Shown here piece after piece: positions 1-9,152 of a stretch of DNA of 64,000 nucleotides. The stretch is taken from contig CANMSE010000003.1 of NCBI GenBank assembly GCA_947500555.1, forward strand, positions 310,001 through 374,000, in the 5' to 3' direction. The translations under genes and the position numbers were made by a program. The notes under the pieces were generated by a model. The model saw only the letters and a program-made list of their open reading frames with translations, was not told where the DNA came from and did no database searches. Source of the stretch: an uncultured Fulvivirga sp. (GTDB lineage: Bacteria; Bacteroidota; Bacteroidia; Cytophagales; Cyclobacteriaceae). Positions within the stretch are counted from its first letter, which is position 1. Each line of letters begins with the position of its first letter.

Positions 1-86
1 CTTTTGACATGTATCACAATTGTAGTTGATATGCGTCATTTTAATATAGGTGTGATTTCGTGAACTTTCTTAAAAAGAAAGAAATC

Positions 87-908
87 ATGAAAACTATACT
101 TGTTCCTACCGACTTTTCAACTAATGCCCTAAATGCTGGAAAATTAGCTAGAATTCTTTCCACTAATTCTGGTGCTACTGTTCACTTTTTTCATGTGGTT
201 TTTACTCCAACTGATTGGGATAAAATGACTGATGAAATGAAAGAGCAGTATCCAGAATCAAAGCAAAAGGTTCTAAATGCTGAAAAAAGCATGTCAGAAT
301 TAATAGCTGAGCCCAGTTTTTTAGGAGCCCCAGTAGACAGTACTATTGGATTTGGCAACCCTACAGAAAAAATAAGTGCTTTTATTAAAAACAATGCAAT
401 TGACTTAGTAGTCGTTGGTTCTCATGGCACTTCTCATAAAGCCGATTTGTTTATAGGCTCAAATACGCAACGTATTATGAGAAATACAAATGTCCCAGTC
501 ATAGCAGTAAAAGAAGATTTTAAACTGGATAAAATAAATAAGGTAGTATTTGCTTCCAATATGGATACGGATGCTGTGGAGCCCTATAAAAAGCTAGAAG
601 CGATCTGTAATGCTTTAACAGTTGATCTGGCACTTCTATATGTTAATACTCCTCACAATTTCAAAAGCTCTGAGGAGATTGACACAGTAATTTCTTCTTT
701 CCAAAAATCTATAAATAATAATTCCAAGGTAGCCATCAGAAATGATTATGATGTGGCCCAGGGAATACTTACTTACTGTCAAACGAATGATGTTGATATG
801 ACAGCCTTAGTAAATCATAGAAAAGCTGTAGCAGCACATTACTTGATGGGTGTGACAGAAACACTGGTATTTCGTGCAGATTTTCCAGTAATAAGCATAA
901 AGGCATAA
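87..908 (+). CDS. Tandem universal stress protein (UspA family)
   Basis: A cytoplasmic stress-response protein of 273 residues built from two Usp domains, roughly residues 1-140 and 148-273. The first domain opens with the typical MKTILVPTDFS strand and carries a VVVGSHG segment and a G-x-N/S-T-like turn (GSNTQRIMRNTNVPV) that in this family binds nucleotide; the second copy is more diverged. I chose the ATG at 87 because the reading frame only extends to a GTG at 60 and the family starts at MKTIL. No partner gene is adjacent; the next gene starts 94 bp downstream on the same strand. Family members bind ATP or other ligands, but the actual ligand cannot be told here. Confidence 0.88.
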   Translation: MKTILVPTDFSTNALNAGKLARILSTNSGATVHFFHVVFTPTDWDKMTDEMKEQYPESKQKVLNAEKSMSELIAEPSFLGAPVDSTIGFGNPTEKISAFIKNNAIDLVVVGSHGTSHKADLFIGSNTQRIMRNTNVPVIAVKEDFKLDKINKVVFASNMDTDAVEPYKKLEAICNALTVDLALLYVNTPHNFKSSEEIDTVISSFQKSINNNSKVAIRNDYDVAQGILTYCQTNDVDMTALVNHRKAVAAHYLMGVTETLVFRADFPVISIKA

Positions 909-1002
909 TCGGAGAATTAGAACCGTCTATAAAAATTTGAATAGATCTTTTCCTTTTCAAACTCATGGGAATTAGTTTAGCGTATACCTAAACTATATTT
1001 TC

Positions 1003-4000
1003 ATGACCTTTCAAAATATTAAGCACGTTCTTAAATCTACATTACTTGTTGTTTTAATATTTCTATTCACATTATCCTACAGTCAACGAAGAAGAAAAAG
1101 TGTGCCTTCAACTGCCACATCATCGATGATGGTTGATTCTGTTTTTTCGGGAATAAAACTTAGAAACATTGGGCCTGCTTTTATGTCGGGCAGAATTGCA
1201 GATATTGAAATTCATCCTAATGATGAAAATATTTGGTTTGTAGCAGTGGGTTCTGGAGGAGTTTGGAAAACAGTGAATGCAGGAACCACATGGACACCAG
1301 TATTTGATAAGCAGAGCTCTTATTCTATTGGTTGTGTAACTGTTGACCCCCTCAATCCTCACATTGTATGGGTAGGTACCGGAGAAAATGTAGGCGGTCG
1401 TCACATGGGTTATGGTGACGGTATTTATAAAAGTGAAGACGGTGGACTGACATGGACCAATATGGGCCTTAAAAAATCCGAACACATCTCTGAAATAATC
1501 ATTCATCCTAAGAATTCAAACATCATTTGGGTAGCAGCGCAGGGACCCTTATGGAGTAAAGGAGGTGAAAGAGGTTTATACAAATCAATTGATGGTGGTA
1601 AAACATGGAAAAAAACGCTAGGCAATAATGAATGGACTGGTGTAACTGATATTGATATTGATCCAAGAAACCCAAACTTGCTATACGCAGCAACCTGGGA
1701 CAGACACCGTACTGTGGCTGCTTACATGGGCGGTGGCCCAGGTTCGGGAATTCACCGAAGTATGGATGGTGGTGAAACATGGAAAAAACTTACGAATGGT
1801 CTACCTACCTCTAATCTTGCTAAAATTGGCATTGCTGTATCTCCTATCAAACCGGATATCATCTATGCGTCAATTGAATTAGACAGGCGTACTGGTGGAG
1901 TCTATAAATCATTGGATAGGGGCATCACATGGGAAAAGCAATCCGATGCGGTGGCTGGAGCTACTGGTCCACATTATTATCAGGAGTTATATGCCTCACC
2001 TCATCAATTTGATAGAATCTATCTGGTTGATGCCTGGATGCAGTATTCTGAAGACGGTGGCAAAACATTTAAACGTCAAAACCCTGAACATAAACATGGC
2101 GATAATCATGCGATAGCATTTAAACCTAGTGATCCTAATTACATCCTTATAGGCACTGATGGTGGAGTCTATGAGAGTTTTGATATGGAAAAGAATTGGC
2201 GGTATATGGCCAATTTGTCAGTGACTCAATATTATAAAGTTGCAGTAGATGATGCCGCACCTTTCTACAATATTTATGGAGGCACACAAGATAATAGTAC
2301 TCAGGGAGGGCCTTCCAGAACTGACAACGTACAAGGAATACAAAATTCAGATTGGCGTGTCGTCCTTAACTGGGATGGACATCAACCAGCTACTGAACCG
2401 GGCAATCCTAATATCATGTATGGGGAACGCCAGGAAGGAAATTTATCTCGTATTGACCTGGCTACGGGAGAAGTCATTGATATACAGCCCCAACCGGGTA
2501 AAGACGAACCTCATGAACGATTTAATTGGGATGCTCCTATTCTCATAAGTCCACACTCCCCTACTACTATTTATTTTGCCTCGTACCGAGTTTGGAAATC
2601 TGATAACAGAGGCGATAAATGGACAGCTATTTCAGGTGATCTTACTAAAAATCAGAATAGAGTGGAACTCCCTATCATGGGTAGAAAGCAAAGCTGGGAT
2701 AATGCCTGGGATTTTTTAGCAATGTCAAACTATAACACTATTACCTCATTGGCTGAATCACCTGTAAAACAAGGTGTTATATACGCTGGAACAGATGATG
2801 GGCTCATACAGGTAACTGAAGATAGTGGCCAAAGCTGGAGAAAAATTGATGTCGGATCCATTCCAGGAGTACCTGCTACAGCTTTTGTGAATGATATTAA
2901 AGCTGACCTATTTAATGAAAACACGGTTTATGTTGCTTTAGATAATCATAAGTATGGTGACTATACACCATACCTGGTTAAAAGTACTGACAAAGGCAGA
3001 ACTTGGAGATCCATAAAAGGTAACATTCCTACAAGAACACTTGTATGGAGAGTAGTTCAGGATCATGTCAATGCGAACTTGCTTTTTGCTGCTACTGAGT
3101 TTGGAATCTATTTCACAATTGATGGCGGTTCAAAATGGGTGAAATTGGCAGGCTCACCAACCATATCATTTCGAGATTTAGCTATTCAAAGAAGAGAAAA
3201 TGACCTGGTAGGAGCTTCTTTTGGGCGAGGATTTTTTGTTCTGGATGACTATTCAGTCTTACGTGAAGTAACGGAAGCAAAATTAAAACAAGAGGCCGCA
3301 TTATTTTCTACCAGAAAGGCCTGGTGGTACATTCCAAGGTCACATTTAAGTTTCGATAGTGAAAAGGGAGCTCAAGGAGCATCACATTATGTGGCGCCTA
3401 ACCCTGAATTTGGAGCGGTATTTACTTACTACTTAAAAGAAGGGTTAAAGACAGATGAAGAAAAAAGGAAAGAGTCTGAGAAACCTCTGAATACTTCAAA
3501 AAGGAATATAAACTTTGGTGGATATGATGCAATGGATGCTGAAATGAATCAATTAAAGCCACAAGTTTGGGTAACCATAAAGAATACAGACGGTAAGGTT
3601 ATAAGACGAATAGCTGGTGAAACGGGAGCAGGATTTCATCGAGTGGCATGGGATTTAAGATACCCTGTTCTTGATGCGGTAATCTTGGATCAGACTCCTT
3701 CACCATTTGGAGAACCTCAAGGGTTCTTAGCTCAACCTGGTAAGTATACTGCGCAGTTATCGAAAACGATAGATGGAGTTTCTACGGACTTAACAGAACC
3801 AATAAAATTTGATGTAGTACCCTTGAGAGAAGGTGCATTGAAGGGAGCCTCACATGAAGTAGTTTCTAACTTTTTAAGAGGGTATGAGACGGTATCAAGC
3901 CAATTATCACAAGTGAATATTAATTTTAATAATCTTGAAAAGAGATTAAATGCTATTGATAAAGCAATTAAAAACTCTCAGACAAGTCCCGGTAATTTTG

Positions 4001-4299
4001 ACAAGCAATACCATGATCTTCGAGAAAACTTTAATTCGTTAGGTAACGATCTGAATGGAAATAGTGCCAAACTTCAAGTAGGAGAAAAAGCCAAGCCTAC
4101 GCTTGGTGAAAGGCTCTTTGCCATGTACAGGGGAATAAGTAATTCCACTTACGGACCTACAGATACTCACAAGGAGACCATGGCTATTGTGAAAGAGGAG
4201 ATTAACGAAATCAAACCGCAGTTGGAACAACTAGAAAATCAGGCAGATCGTTTAGTGAAAGACTTACAGGCAGCAGGGGCTCCTTGGGTAGAGAATTGA
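1003..4299 (+). CDS. Exported BNR/VPS10-like beta-propeller protein
   Basis: A 1098-residue protein with an N-terminal signal peptide (hydrophobic run at about residues 13-27, ending near SYSQ). The body contains repeated BNR/Asp-box units such as GGKTWKK, GGETWKK, SEDGGLTW and SEDGGKTF, which fold as beta-propeller blades, as in sortilin-like and glycosyl hydrolase-like exported proteins of Bacteroidota. The last 250 residues are helical and charged, and no type IX sorting tail is visible. Databases often call such proteins glycosyl hydrolases, but I see no catalytic residues that prove it. It is not clearly part of an operon. Role: probably periplasmic or cell-surface; substrate unknown. 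Confidence 0.8.
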   Translation: MTFQNIKHVLKSTLLVVLIFLFTLSYSQRRRKSVPSTATSSMMVDSVFSGIKLRNIGPAFMSGRIADIEIHPNDENIWFVAVGSGGVWKTVNAGTTWTPVFDKQSSYSIGCVTVDPLNPHIVWVGTGENVGGRHMGYGDGIYKSEDGGLTWTNMGLKKSEHISEIIIHPKNSNIIWVAAQGPLWSKGGERGLYKSIDGGKTWKKTLGNNEWTGVTDIDIDPRNPNLLYAATWDRHRTVAAYMGGGPGSGIHRSMDGGETWKKLTNGLPTSNLAKIGIAVSPIKPDIIYASIELDRRTGGVYKSLDRGITWEKQSDAVAGATGPHYYQELYASPHQFDRIYLVDAWMQYSEDGGKTFKRQNPEHKHGDNHAIAFKPSDPNYILIGTDGGVYESFDMEKNWRYMANLSVTQYYKVAVDDAAPFYNIYGGTQDNSTQGGPSRTDNVQGIQNSDWRVVLNWDGHQPATEPGNPNIMYGERQEGNLSRIDLATGEVIDIQPQPGKDEPHERFNWDAPILISPHSPTTIYFASYRVWKSDNRGDKWTAISGDLTKNQNRVELPIMGRKQSWDNAWDFLAMSNYNTITSLAESPVKQGVIYAGTDDGLIQVTEDSGQSWRKIDVGSIPGVPATAFVNDIKADLFNENTVYVALDNHKYGDYTPYLVKSTDKGRTWRSIKGNIPTRTLVWRVVQDHVNANLLFAATEFGIYFTIDGGSKWVKLAGSPTISFRDLAIQRRENDLVGASFGRGFFVLDDYSVLREVTEAKLKQEAALFSTRKAWWYIPRSHLSFDSEKGAQGASHYVAPNPEFGAVFTYYLKEGLKTDEEKRKESEKPLNTSKRNINFGGYDAMDAEMNQLKPQVWVTIKNTDGKVIRRIAGETGAGFHRVAWDLRYPVLDAVILDQTPSPFGEPQGFLAQPGKYTAQLSKTIDGVSTDLTEPIKFDVVPLREGALKGASHEVVSNFLRGYETVSSQLSQVNINFNNLEKRLNAIDKAIKNSQTSPGNFDKQYHDLRENFNSLGNDLNGNSAKLQVGEKAKPTLGERLFAMYRGISNSTYGPTDTHKETMAIVKEEINEIKPQLEQLENQADRLVKDLQAAGAPWVEN

Positions 4300-4606
4300 T
4301 ACTAAATCATATTGATGTCAGGTTGAGTTTATCTAAATAAGTGAGAATGACAAAACTTCATAAGGTATATACAGTTAATAACCAATTGTAAAAAAGCTTA
4401 ATGTCAGTACGAAAATTTTCTCTGTTTCTTTTTTAGACGGAGATAATTATCCGTAATCTCTGCCATTGGCTAGTGAGATACCGGATAAATTAAAATTTTT
4501 AAAAAGTTAGATCTTAATTTTCCGTCATGACGAGCCATTTTAATTGAACAAAGATCACTGTTTCCTTAAAGTTCAATAAAAGTCTAGTTTTGATCTTTTA
4601 ATATCT
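4300..4606. other. Intergenic gap, 307 bp
   Basis: AT-rich and without a convincing open frame. It should contain the promoter of the isoaspartyl peptidase gene. A TAGTTTTG element at 4585-4592 fits the Bacteroidota minus-7 consensus TAnnTTTG, but there is no clean TTG at the expected minus-33 spacing and the element is only 14 bp from the start codon, so the match is weak. No strong hairpin was seen. Confidence 0.4.
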
Positions 4607-5536
4607 ATGGAAAATATCTCACTAGCAATACATGGTGGAGCGGGTACTATTCTAAAAAGTGCTATGACTTCTGAAAAAGAATTAGCTTATCAAAAAGGAC
4701 TGCAAGCCGCGCTTGATGAAGGTTATGGTTTATTGGCAAATGGAGGTAGTTCTATTGATGCCGTGGAAGCAGCAGTAACCTCTTTAGAAGATTGCACCCT
4801 ATTTAACGCTGGCAAAGGTTCAGTTTTCACCTCTGAAGGTAGTCATGAAATGGACGCGTCTATTATGGATGGGAGTAATTTAATGGCAGGCGCAGTTTCT
4901 GCTATTTCTGGAGTAAAAAACCCCGTACAGCTTTCCAGGCTGGTTATGGAACAATCTGGGCACGTCTTTTTATCTGGTGAAGGTGCAGAGAAATTCGCCA
5001 AGCAAATGAATTGCAAGTTTGAAAGTGACGACTACTTCTATGATGAATTCAGGCATCAACAATGGTTAGAAGTAAAAGGAACTGATCAATTTCAGTTGGA
5101 CCATTCTGACAATAAGGAACATAAATTTGGTACTGTAGGTGCTGTGGCTTTGGATTCCAGAGGTAATATAGCAGCAGCTACTTCTACTGGAGGCATGACT
5201 AATAAACGTTTTGGAAGAATTGGTGATAGCCCTATGATCGGTGCCGGCAATTATGCTAACAATCAAACTTGTGCTGTATCATGCACAGGTAGTGGAGAGT
5301 TTTTTATCAGAGGCGTGGTGGCCTATGACGTTTCTTGTTTAATAGAATATAAAGGTTTATCCCTAGCTCAAGCGTGTCATGAAGTTGTTCAAAAGAGGCT
5401 TATGAAAATCGGTGGTGATGGTGGTTTGATTGCAGTAGATACCCATGGAAACATTGTTCTCGAGTTCAATACAGAAGGAATGTATCGTGGTGCGAGAAAT
5501 AACAATGGCCTTAATGAAATCTCTATTTACAAGTAA
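4607..5536 (+). CDS. iaaA: Isoaspartyl peptidase / L-asparaginase (Ntn hydrolase)
   Basis: A 309-residue plant-type asparaginase. It opens with the family pattern LAIHGGAGT and carries the autocleavage site H-K-F-G-T-V-G-A-V at residues 172-180, where Thr176 becomes the N-terminal nucleophile after self-cleavage. The TSTGGM segment near residue 192 lines the substrate pocket. The enzyme splits beta-aspartyl dipeptides. Because a cyanophycinase gene lies 3 bp away in convergent orientation and a cyanophycin synthetase follows, the likely substrate is beta-Asp-Arg, the product of cyanophycinase, giving aspartate and arginine. No signal peptide is visible, so it is probably cytoplasmic. Length matches the family. 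Confidence 0.93.
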   Translation: MENISLAIHGGAGTILKSAMTSEKELAYQKGLQAALDEGYGLLANGGSSIDAVEAAVTSLEDCTLFNAGKGSVFTSEGSHEMDASIMDGSNLMAGAVSAISGVKNPVQLSRLVMEQSGHVFLSGEGAEKFAKQMNCKFESDDYFYDEFRHQQWLEVKGTDQFQLDHSDNKEHKFGTVGAVALDSRGNIAAATSTGGMTNKRFGRIGDSPMIGAGNYANNQTCAVSCTGSGEFFIRGVVAYDVSCLIEYKGLSLAQACHEVVQKRLMKIGGDGGLIAVDTHGNIVLEFNTEGMYRGARNNNGLNEISIYK

Positions 5537-5539
5537 AGT

Positions 5540-6394
5540 TTAAACAAACTCTTCCTGTATTGGCAATACAGAAATCACGCGATTGTCTATTTTGAATCGA
5601 TCACCGTTGGCTAATATATGTGTCGTCAGATTTGACATAGACATAGGTGTGCCGTCTCTAAGTTCGTCATGCGTATTGTGAGTTAGTCTACTCGCATCCA
5701 GCATAATAACCATCCCTGAGCCTATAACTTTGAATTCATTACAATTCTTGATGATCAACCCGGTATCTTCCGCCAGACCGATGCCCAAAAGTTCTGGATG
5801 GATAGCTACAGCTTCGGCCAGTCTGCCAAACCTTCCTCTTCGTACAAAATGGGTATCAATAATCAGCTCGGGAATAAGTCCTAGGCCTTCTCTCATAATA
5901 ACAGCTCCCTTTAGCAATGCTTCTGTACTACTTCCTCCGGCAATCATTTCAGTGGCCATAGCCATTGCCCCTGCACTTGTGCCAGCAATTACAAAATCTT
6001 CATTGATATACCGCTTTTTTATCAATTCATGCATTTTGGTACCACCAATGACCGAGGCTATTTTGGATTGATCACCACCAGAAAACATCAGGCAGTCAGC
6101 TTCTTCTACCATTTTCAGGCTTTCCTCGAGTTCACAATGTGCAGGTTCTTTTAGACTAAGTACTGTAACATTTTCACAATCAAGTTCTTTAAATGCAGCT
6201 AAATAATTCTTTCCTACTTTAATTGGAATACTGGAGGCTGTTGGTATCACCACAATTTTGGCATTCTTCCCACCACTTTCTTTTACCACATGAGACAAAA
6301 TGCCTTCTGTTATAAAATCAAGACCGTTTATTTCCGCTTTGCCTTTTGCTTCTGCGCCTCCTATGGGAATCAATGTCCCCTTCACTTCACTCAT
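5540..6394 (-). CDS. cphB: Cyanophycinase (peptidase family S51)
   Basis: A 284-residue serine exopeptidase that releases beta-Asp-Arg dipeptides from cyanophycin. The nucleophile elbow AGTSAGAMAMA places the catalytic serine at about residue 140, preceded by the FSGGDQ segment; the DTHFVRRGRFGRL segment downstream is also typical of cyanophycinases and holds a conserved histidine. I start at the ATG at 6394 (MSEVKGTLIPIGG), not the TTG six bases upstream. There is no signal peptide, which fits the intracellular type rather than the secreted type. It is divergent from cyanophycin synthetase (105 bp between starts) and convergent with the isoaspartyl peptidase gene (3 bp between stops). Confidence 0.92.
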   Translation of the reverse strand: MSEVKGTLIPIGGAEAKGKAEINGLDFITEGILSHVVKESGGKNAKIVVIPTASSIPIKVGKNYLAAFKELDCENVTVLSLKEPAHCELEESLKMVEEADCLMFSGGDQSKIASVIGGTKMHELIKKRYINEDFVIAGTSAGAMAMATEMIAGGSSTEALLKGAVIMREGLGLIPELIIDTHFVRRGRFGRLAEAVAIHPELLGIGLAEDTGLIIKNCNEFKVIGSGMVIMLDASRLTHNTHDELRDGTPMSMSNLTTHILANGDRFKIDNRVISVLPIQEEFV

Positions 6395-6499
6395 ATTCAA
6401 TAGTATATTCTTGTAACTGCAAAATTGCTATTATTTCTGACTAAAAAATCTATATTTATAAGAATTCATTGTCTATCCACCCTTAAAATTTTTCAATTC

Positions 6500-9115
6500 A
6501 TGAATATCAGAGAAATTAGAGCACTTCGAGGTCCGAACTACTGGTCTGTAAACAGGCACAAACTCATTGTCATGGTTTTAGACCTTGAGGACATGGAACA
6601 ACGACCTACAAACACTATCGATGGTTTCTTGGATAGACTGCAAGCGCTCTTTCCCACCATGTACGAACATCGTTGTTCAGTCGGTACTGCCGGTGGTTTC
6701 TTCGAGCGTGTGAAAGAAGGAACATGGATGGGACATGTTATTGAACATATTGCACTAGAGCTGCAGACACTGGCTGGTATGGATGTAGGTTTTGGACGTA
6801 CTAGAGACTATGGCGAAGAAGGCGTCTACAATGTTGTTTTCGCCTATATGGAGGAAGAAGTTGGTAAATACACGGCTAAAGCCTCTGTAAGGATTGCAGA
6901 AGCGCTTATCGCAGGTACTGAATATAGTCTGGATGAAGACATTCAGGAAATGAGAGAACTGCGAGAGCGATATCGCCTTGGTCCTAGTACAGGATCTATC
7001 ATTGAAGAGGCAGAAAGCAGAGGAATTCCATGGATACGACTGAACAAGTACTCCCTTTGCCAATTAGGATATGGTGTAAATCAGAAAAGAATTCAGGCCA
7101 CAGTAACAAGTCAGACCAGTAATATAGGTGTTGATATAGCCTGTGATAAAGAAGATACAAAGTACTTATTAGAACAAGCAGAGGTTCCTGTTCCCAAAGG
7201 GGAAATAGTTAGAACCGAAGCCGGATTAGAAGATGCTGTCAGATATATCGGTTACCCCTTAGTGGTTAAACCTATTAGCGGAAATCATGGAAGAGGTATT
7301 TCAACCAATGTTCAGAATTGGGAAGATGCCAAAGTGGCTTTTGAAGCTGCCAAAGAGGTATCTCGTTCTGTGATTATTGAAAAATATATTACCGGTGAAG
7401 ATTATAGATTACTTGTTATTAATTACAAGCTGGTTGCGGCTGCAAAGCGGACCGCTGCTCATGTTATTGGTGATGGAAAGTCGACTGTTCAAGAGCTGAT
7501 CGATATTGTTAACTCAGATCCACGAAGAGGTTACGGTCATGAAGAGGTGTTGACAATGATTGATGTTAATGACCTCACTATGAGTATTTTAAAAGAAGAA
7601 GGCAAGACGCTAGATACAGTGTTGGAAAAGGGTGAAATGCTGAAATTAAAGGATACGGCTAATCTTAGTACCGGGGGAACAGCCGAAGATGTAACTGATA
7701 TTGTGCATCCGTACAACATCTTTATGGCGGAACGTATTGCAAAGATTGTTGATTTGGATATTTGCGGGATTGATATTATGACCACTGATATCGGTCAACC
7801 ATTGCCTGATACGGAAGGTGCTGTTTTAGAAGTGAATGCTGGACCAGGATTTAGAATGCATTTGGCTCCTACTGAAGGTTTACCGAGAAACGTAGCCGGA
7901 CACGTGATAGACATGCTTTATCCTCCTGGTGCTACGTCAAGAATTCCTATCGTAGCCATTACAGGAACCAATGGGAAAACCACCACTTCAAGGTTGATCG
8001 CACATATGGTTCGAATGAAGGGATATAAAGTTGGTTATACTACTTCTGACGGTGTTTATATACAAAACAGGATTCTGATGACTGGTGACTGTACGGGACC
8101 GGCCAGTGCGGAGTTCGTATTAAAAGATCCTACTGTGAACTTTGCGGTGCTCGAATCTGCACGTGGTGGATTATTGCGTGCGGGGCTGGGTTTTAAGCAG
8201 TGTGATATTGGTATTGTGACTAATGTGGCTCCGGATCATTTGGGGCTAAGAGGAATACACACGATTGAGCAATTAGCACGTGTAAAAGGTGTTATACCGG
8301 AAACTGTAGCTCCGGATGGATATGCAATCCTCAATGCTGATGATGATTTAGTGTATGATATGCGTTCAGGGATTAAATCTAACCTGGCTCTTTTCTCACT
8401 TGACGAGAATAATCCAAGAATAAAGAAGCATGCTAAACAAGGCGGTTTATATGCACTCTATGAAAGTGGTTATATCACCATTTGCAAGGGAGAATGGAAA
8501 ATGAGAGTTACTAAAGCCATTAATGTGCCTTTAACATTTGACGCAAAGGCTACTTTCATGATTCAAAATGTATTACCCGCTGTGTTAACCGGCTATATAA
8601 GAGGCTTTTCTATTGAAGATATTAAGGTATCTATTGAATCATTTATTCCTTCACCTTCTCAGACTCCAGGCAGGCTCAACATGTTCGAGTTTAAGAACTT
8701 CACTGTACTTTTAGACTATGCACATAATCCTGCCGGACTCAGGGCATTACAGCAAATGATTGAAAAGATGAACGGTGCTCCTAAGATTGGCATGATTGCA
8801 GGTATAGGTGATCGTAGGCCTGAAGATAATCATGAGGTAGGTGCAGTTGCTGCCGAAATGTTTGATGAAATAATCATAAGACAGGATAAACATCTTCGAG
8901 GAAAAACTGAAGACGAATTGATAAACATGATTCACGGTGGAATTAAAAGTGTAGATCCAAACAAGAAAGTAACTATCATACCTTCCGAGCACGAAGCTAT
9001 CACCCATGCCATTACCAACGCCACAAAAGGTTCATTACTAGTATTTTGTAGTGACGTTGTTCCAGACGCTTTGAACCTTGTGATGAGCTTTAAAGAAAAA
9101 GAATCGGAAGTGTAG
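6500..9115 (+). CDS. cphA: Cyanophycin synthetase
   Basis: An 871-residue enzyme that builds multi-L-arginyl-poly-L-aspartate from Asp, Arg and ATP. Visible parts are the N-terminal cyanophycin domain (starting MNIREIRALRGPNYWS), an ATP-grasp region from about residue 215 to 480 (VVKPISGNHGRG at about 255), and a Mur-ligase-like half with the P-loop TGTNGKTT at 488-495 and the DYAHNP segment near residue 740. The first two modules add aspartate and the Mur-like half adds arginine in known enzymes. I chose the ATG at 6500 over an upstream in-frame ATG at 6425, because homologues begin at MNIREI. Length fits the family (about 870-900). Confidence 0.95.
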   Translation: MNIREIRALRGPNYWSVNRHKLIVMVLDLEDMEQRPTNTIDGFLDRLQALFPTMYEHRCSVGTAGGFFERVKEGTWMGHVIEHIALELQTLAGMDVGFGRTRDYGEEGVYNVVFAYMEEEVGKYTAKASVRIAEALIAGTEYSLDEDIQEMRELRERYRLGPSTGSIIEEAESRGIPWIRLNKYSLCQLGYGVNQKRIQATVTSQTSNIGVDIACDKEDTKYLLEQAEVPVPKGEIVRTEAGLEDAVRYIGYPLVVKPISGNHGRGISTNVQNWEDAKVAFEAAKEVSRSVIIEKYITGEDYRLLVINYKLVAAAKRTAAHVIGDGKSTVQELIDIVNSDPRRGYGHEEVLTMIDVNDLTMSILKEEGKTLDTVLEKGEMLKLKDTANLSTGGTAEDVTDIVHPYNIFMAERIAKIVDLDICGIDIMTTDIGQPLPDTEGAVLEVNAGPGFRMHLAPTEGLPRNVAGHVIDMLYPPGATSRIPIVAITGTNGKTTTSRLIAHMVRMKGYKVGYTTSDGVYIQNRILMTGDCTGPASAEFVLKDPTVNFAVLESARGGLLRAGLGFKQCDIGIVTNVAPDHLGLRGIHTIEQLARVKGVIPETVAPDGYAILNADDDLVYDMRSGIKSNLALFSLDENNPRIKKHAKQGGLYALYESGYITICKGEWKMRVTKAINVPLTFDAKATFMIQNVLPAVLTGYIRGFSIEDIKVSIESFIPSPSQTPGRLNMFEFKNFTVLLDYAHNPAGLRALQQMIEKMNGAPKIGMIAGIGDRRPEDNHEVGAVAAEMFDEIIIRQDKHLRGKTEDELINMIHGGIKSVDPNKKVTIIPSEHEAITHAITNATKGSLLVFCSDVVPDALNLVMSFKEKESEV

Positions 9116-9152
9116 TTTGATTTCGTTTTGTCACAAGTAATGTAATTATTTG

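Noticed and set aside
1003..4299. Sialidase
   Set aside because: BNR repeats are present but the catalytic residues and the FRIP motif of sialidases were not seen.
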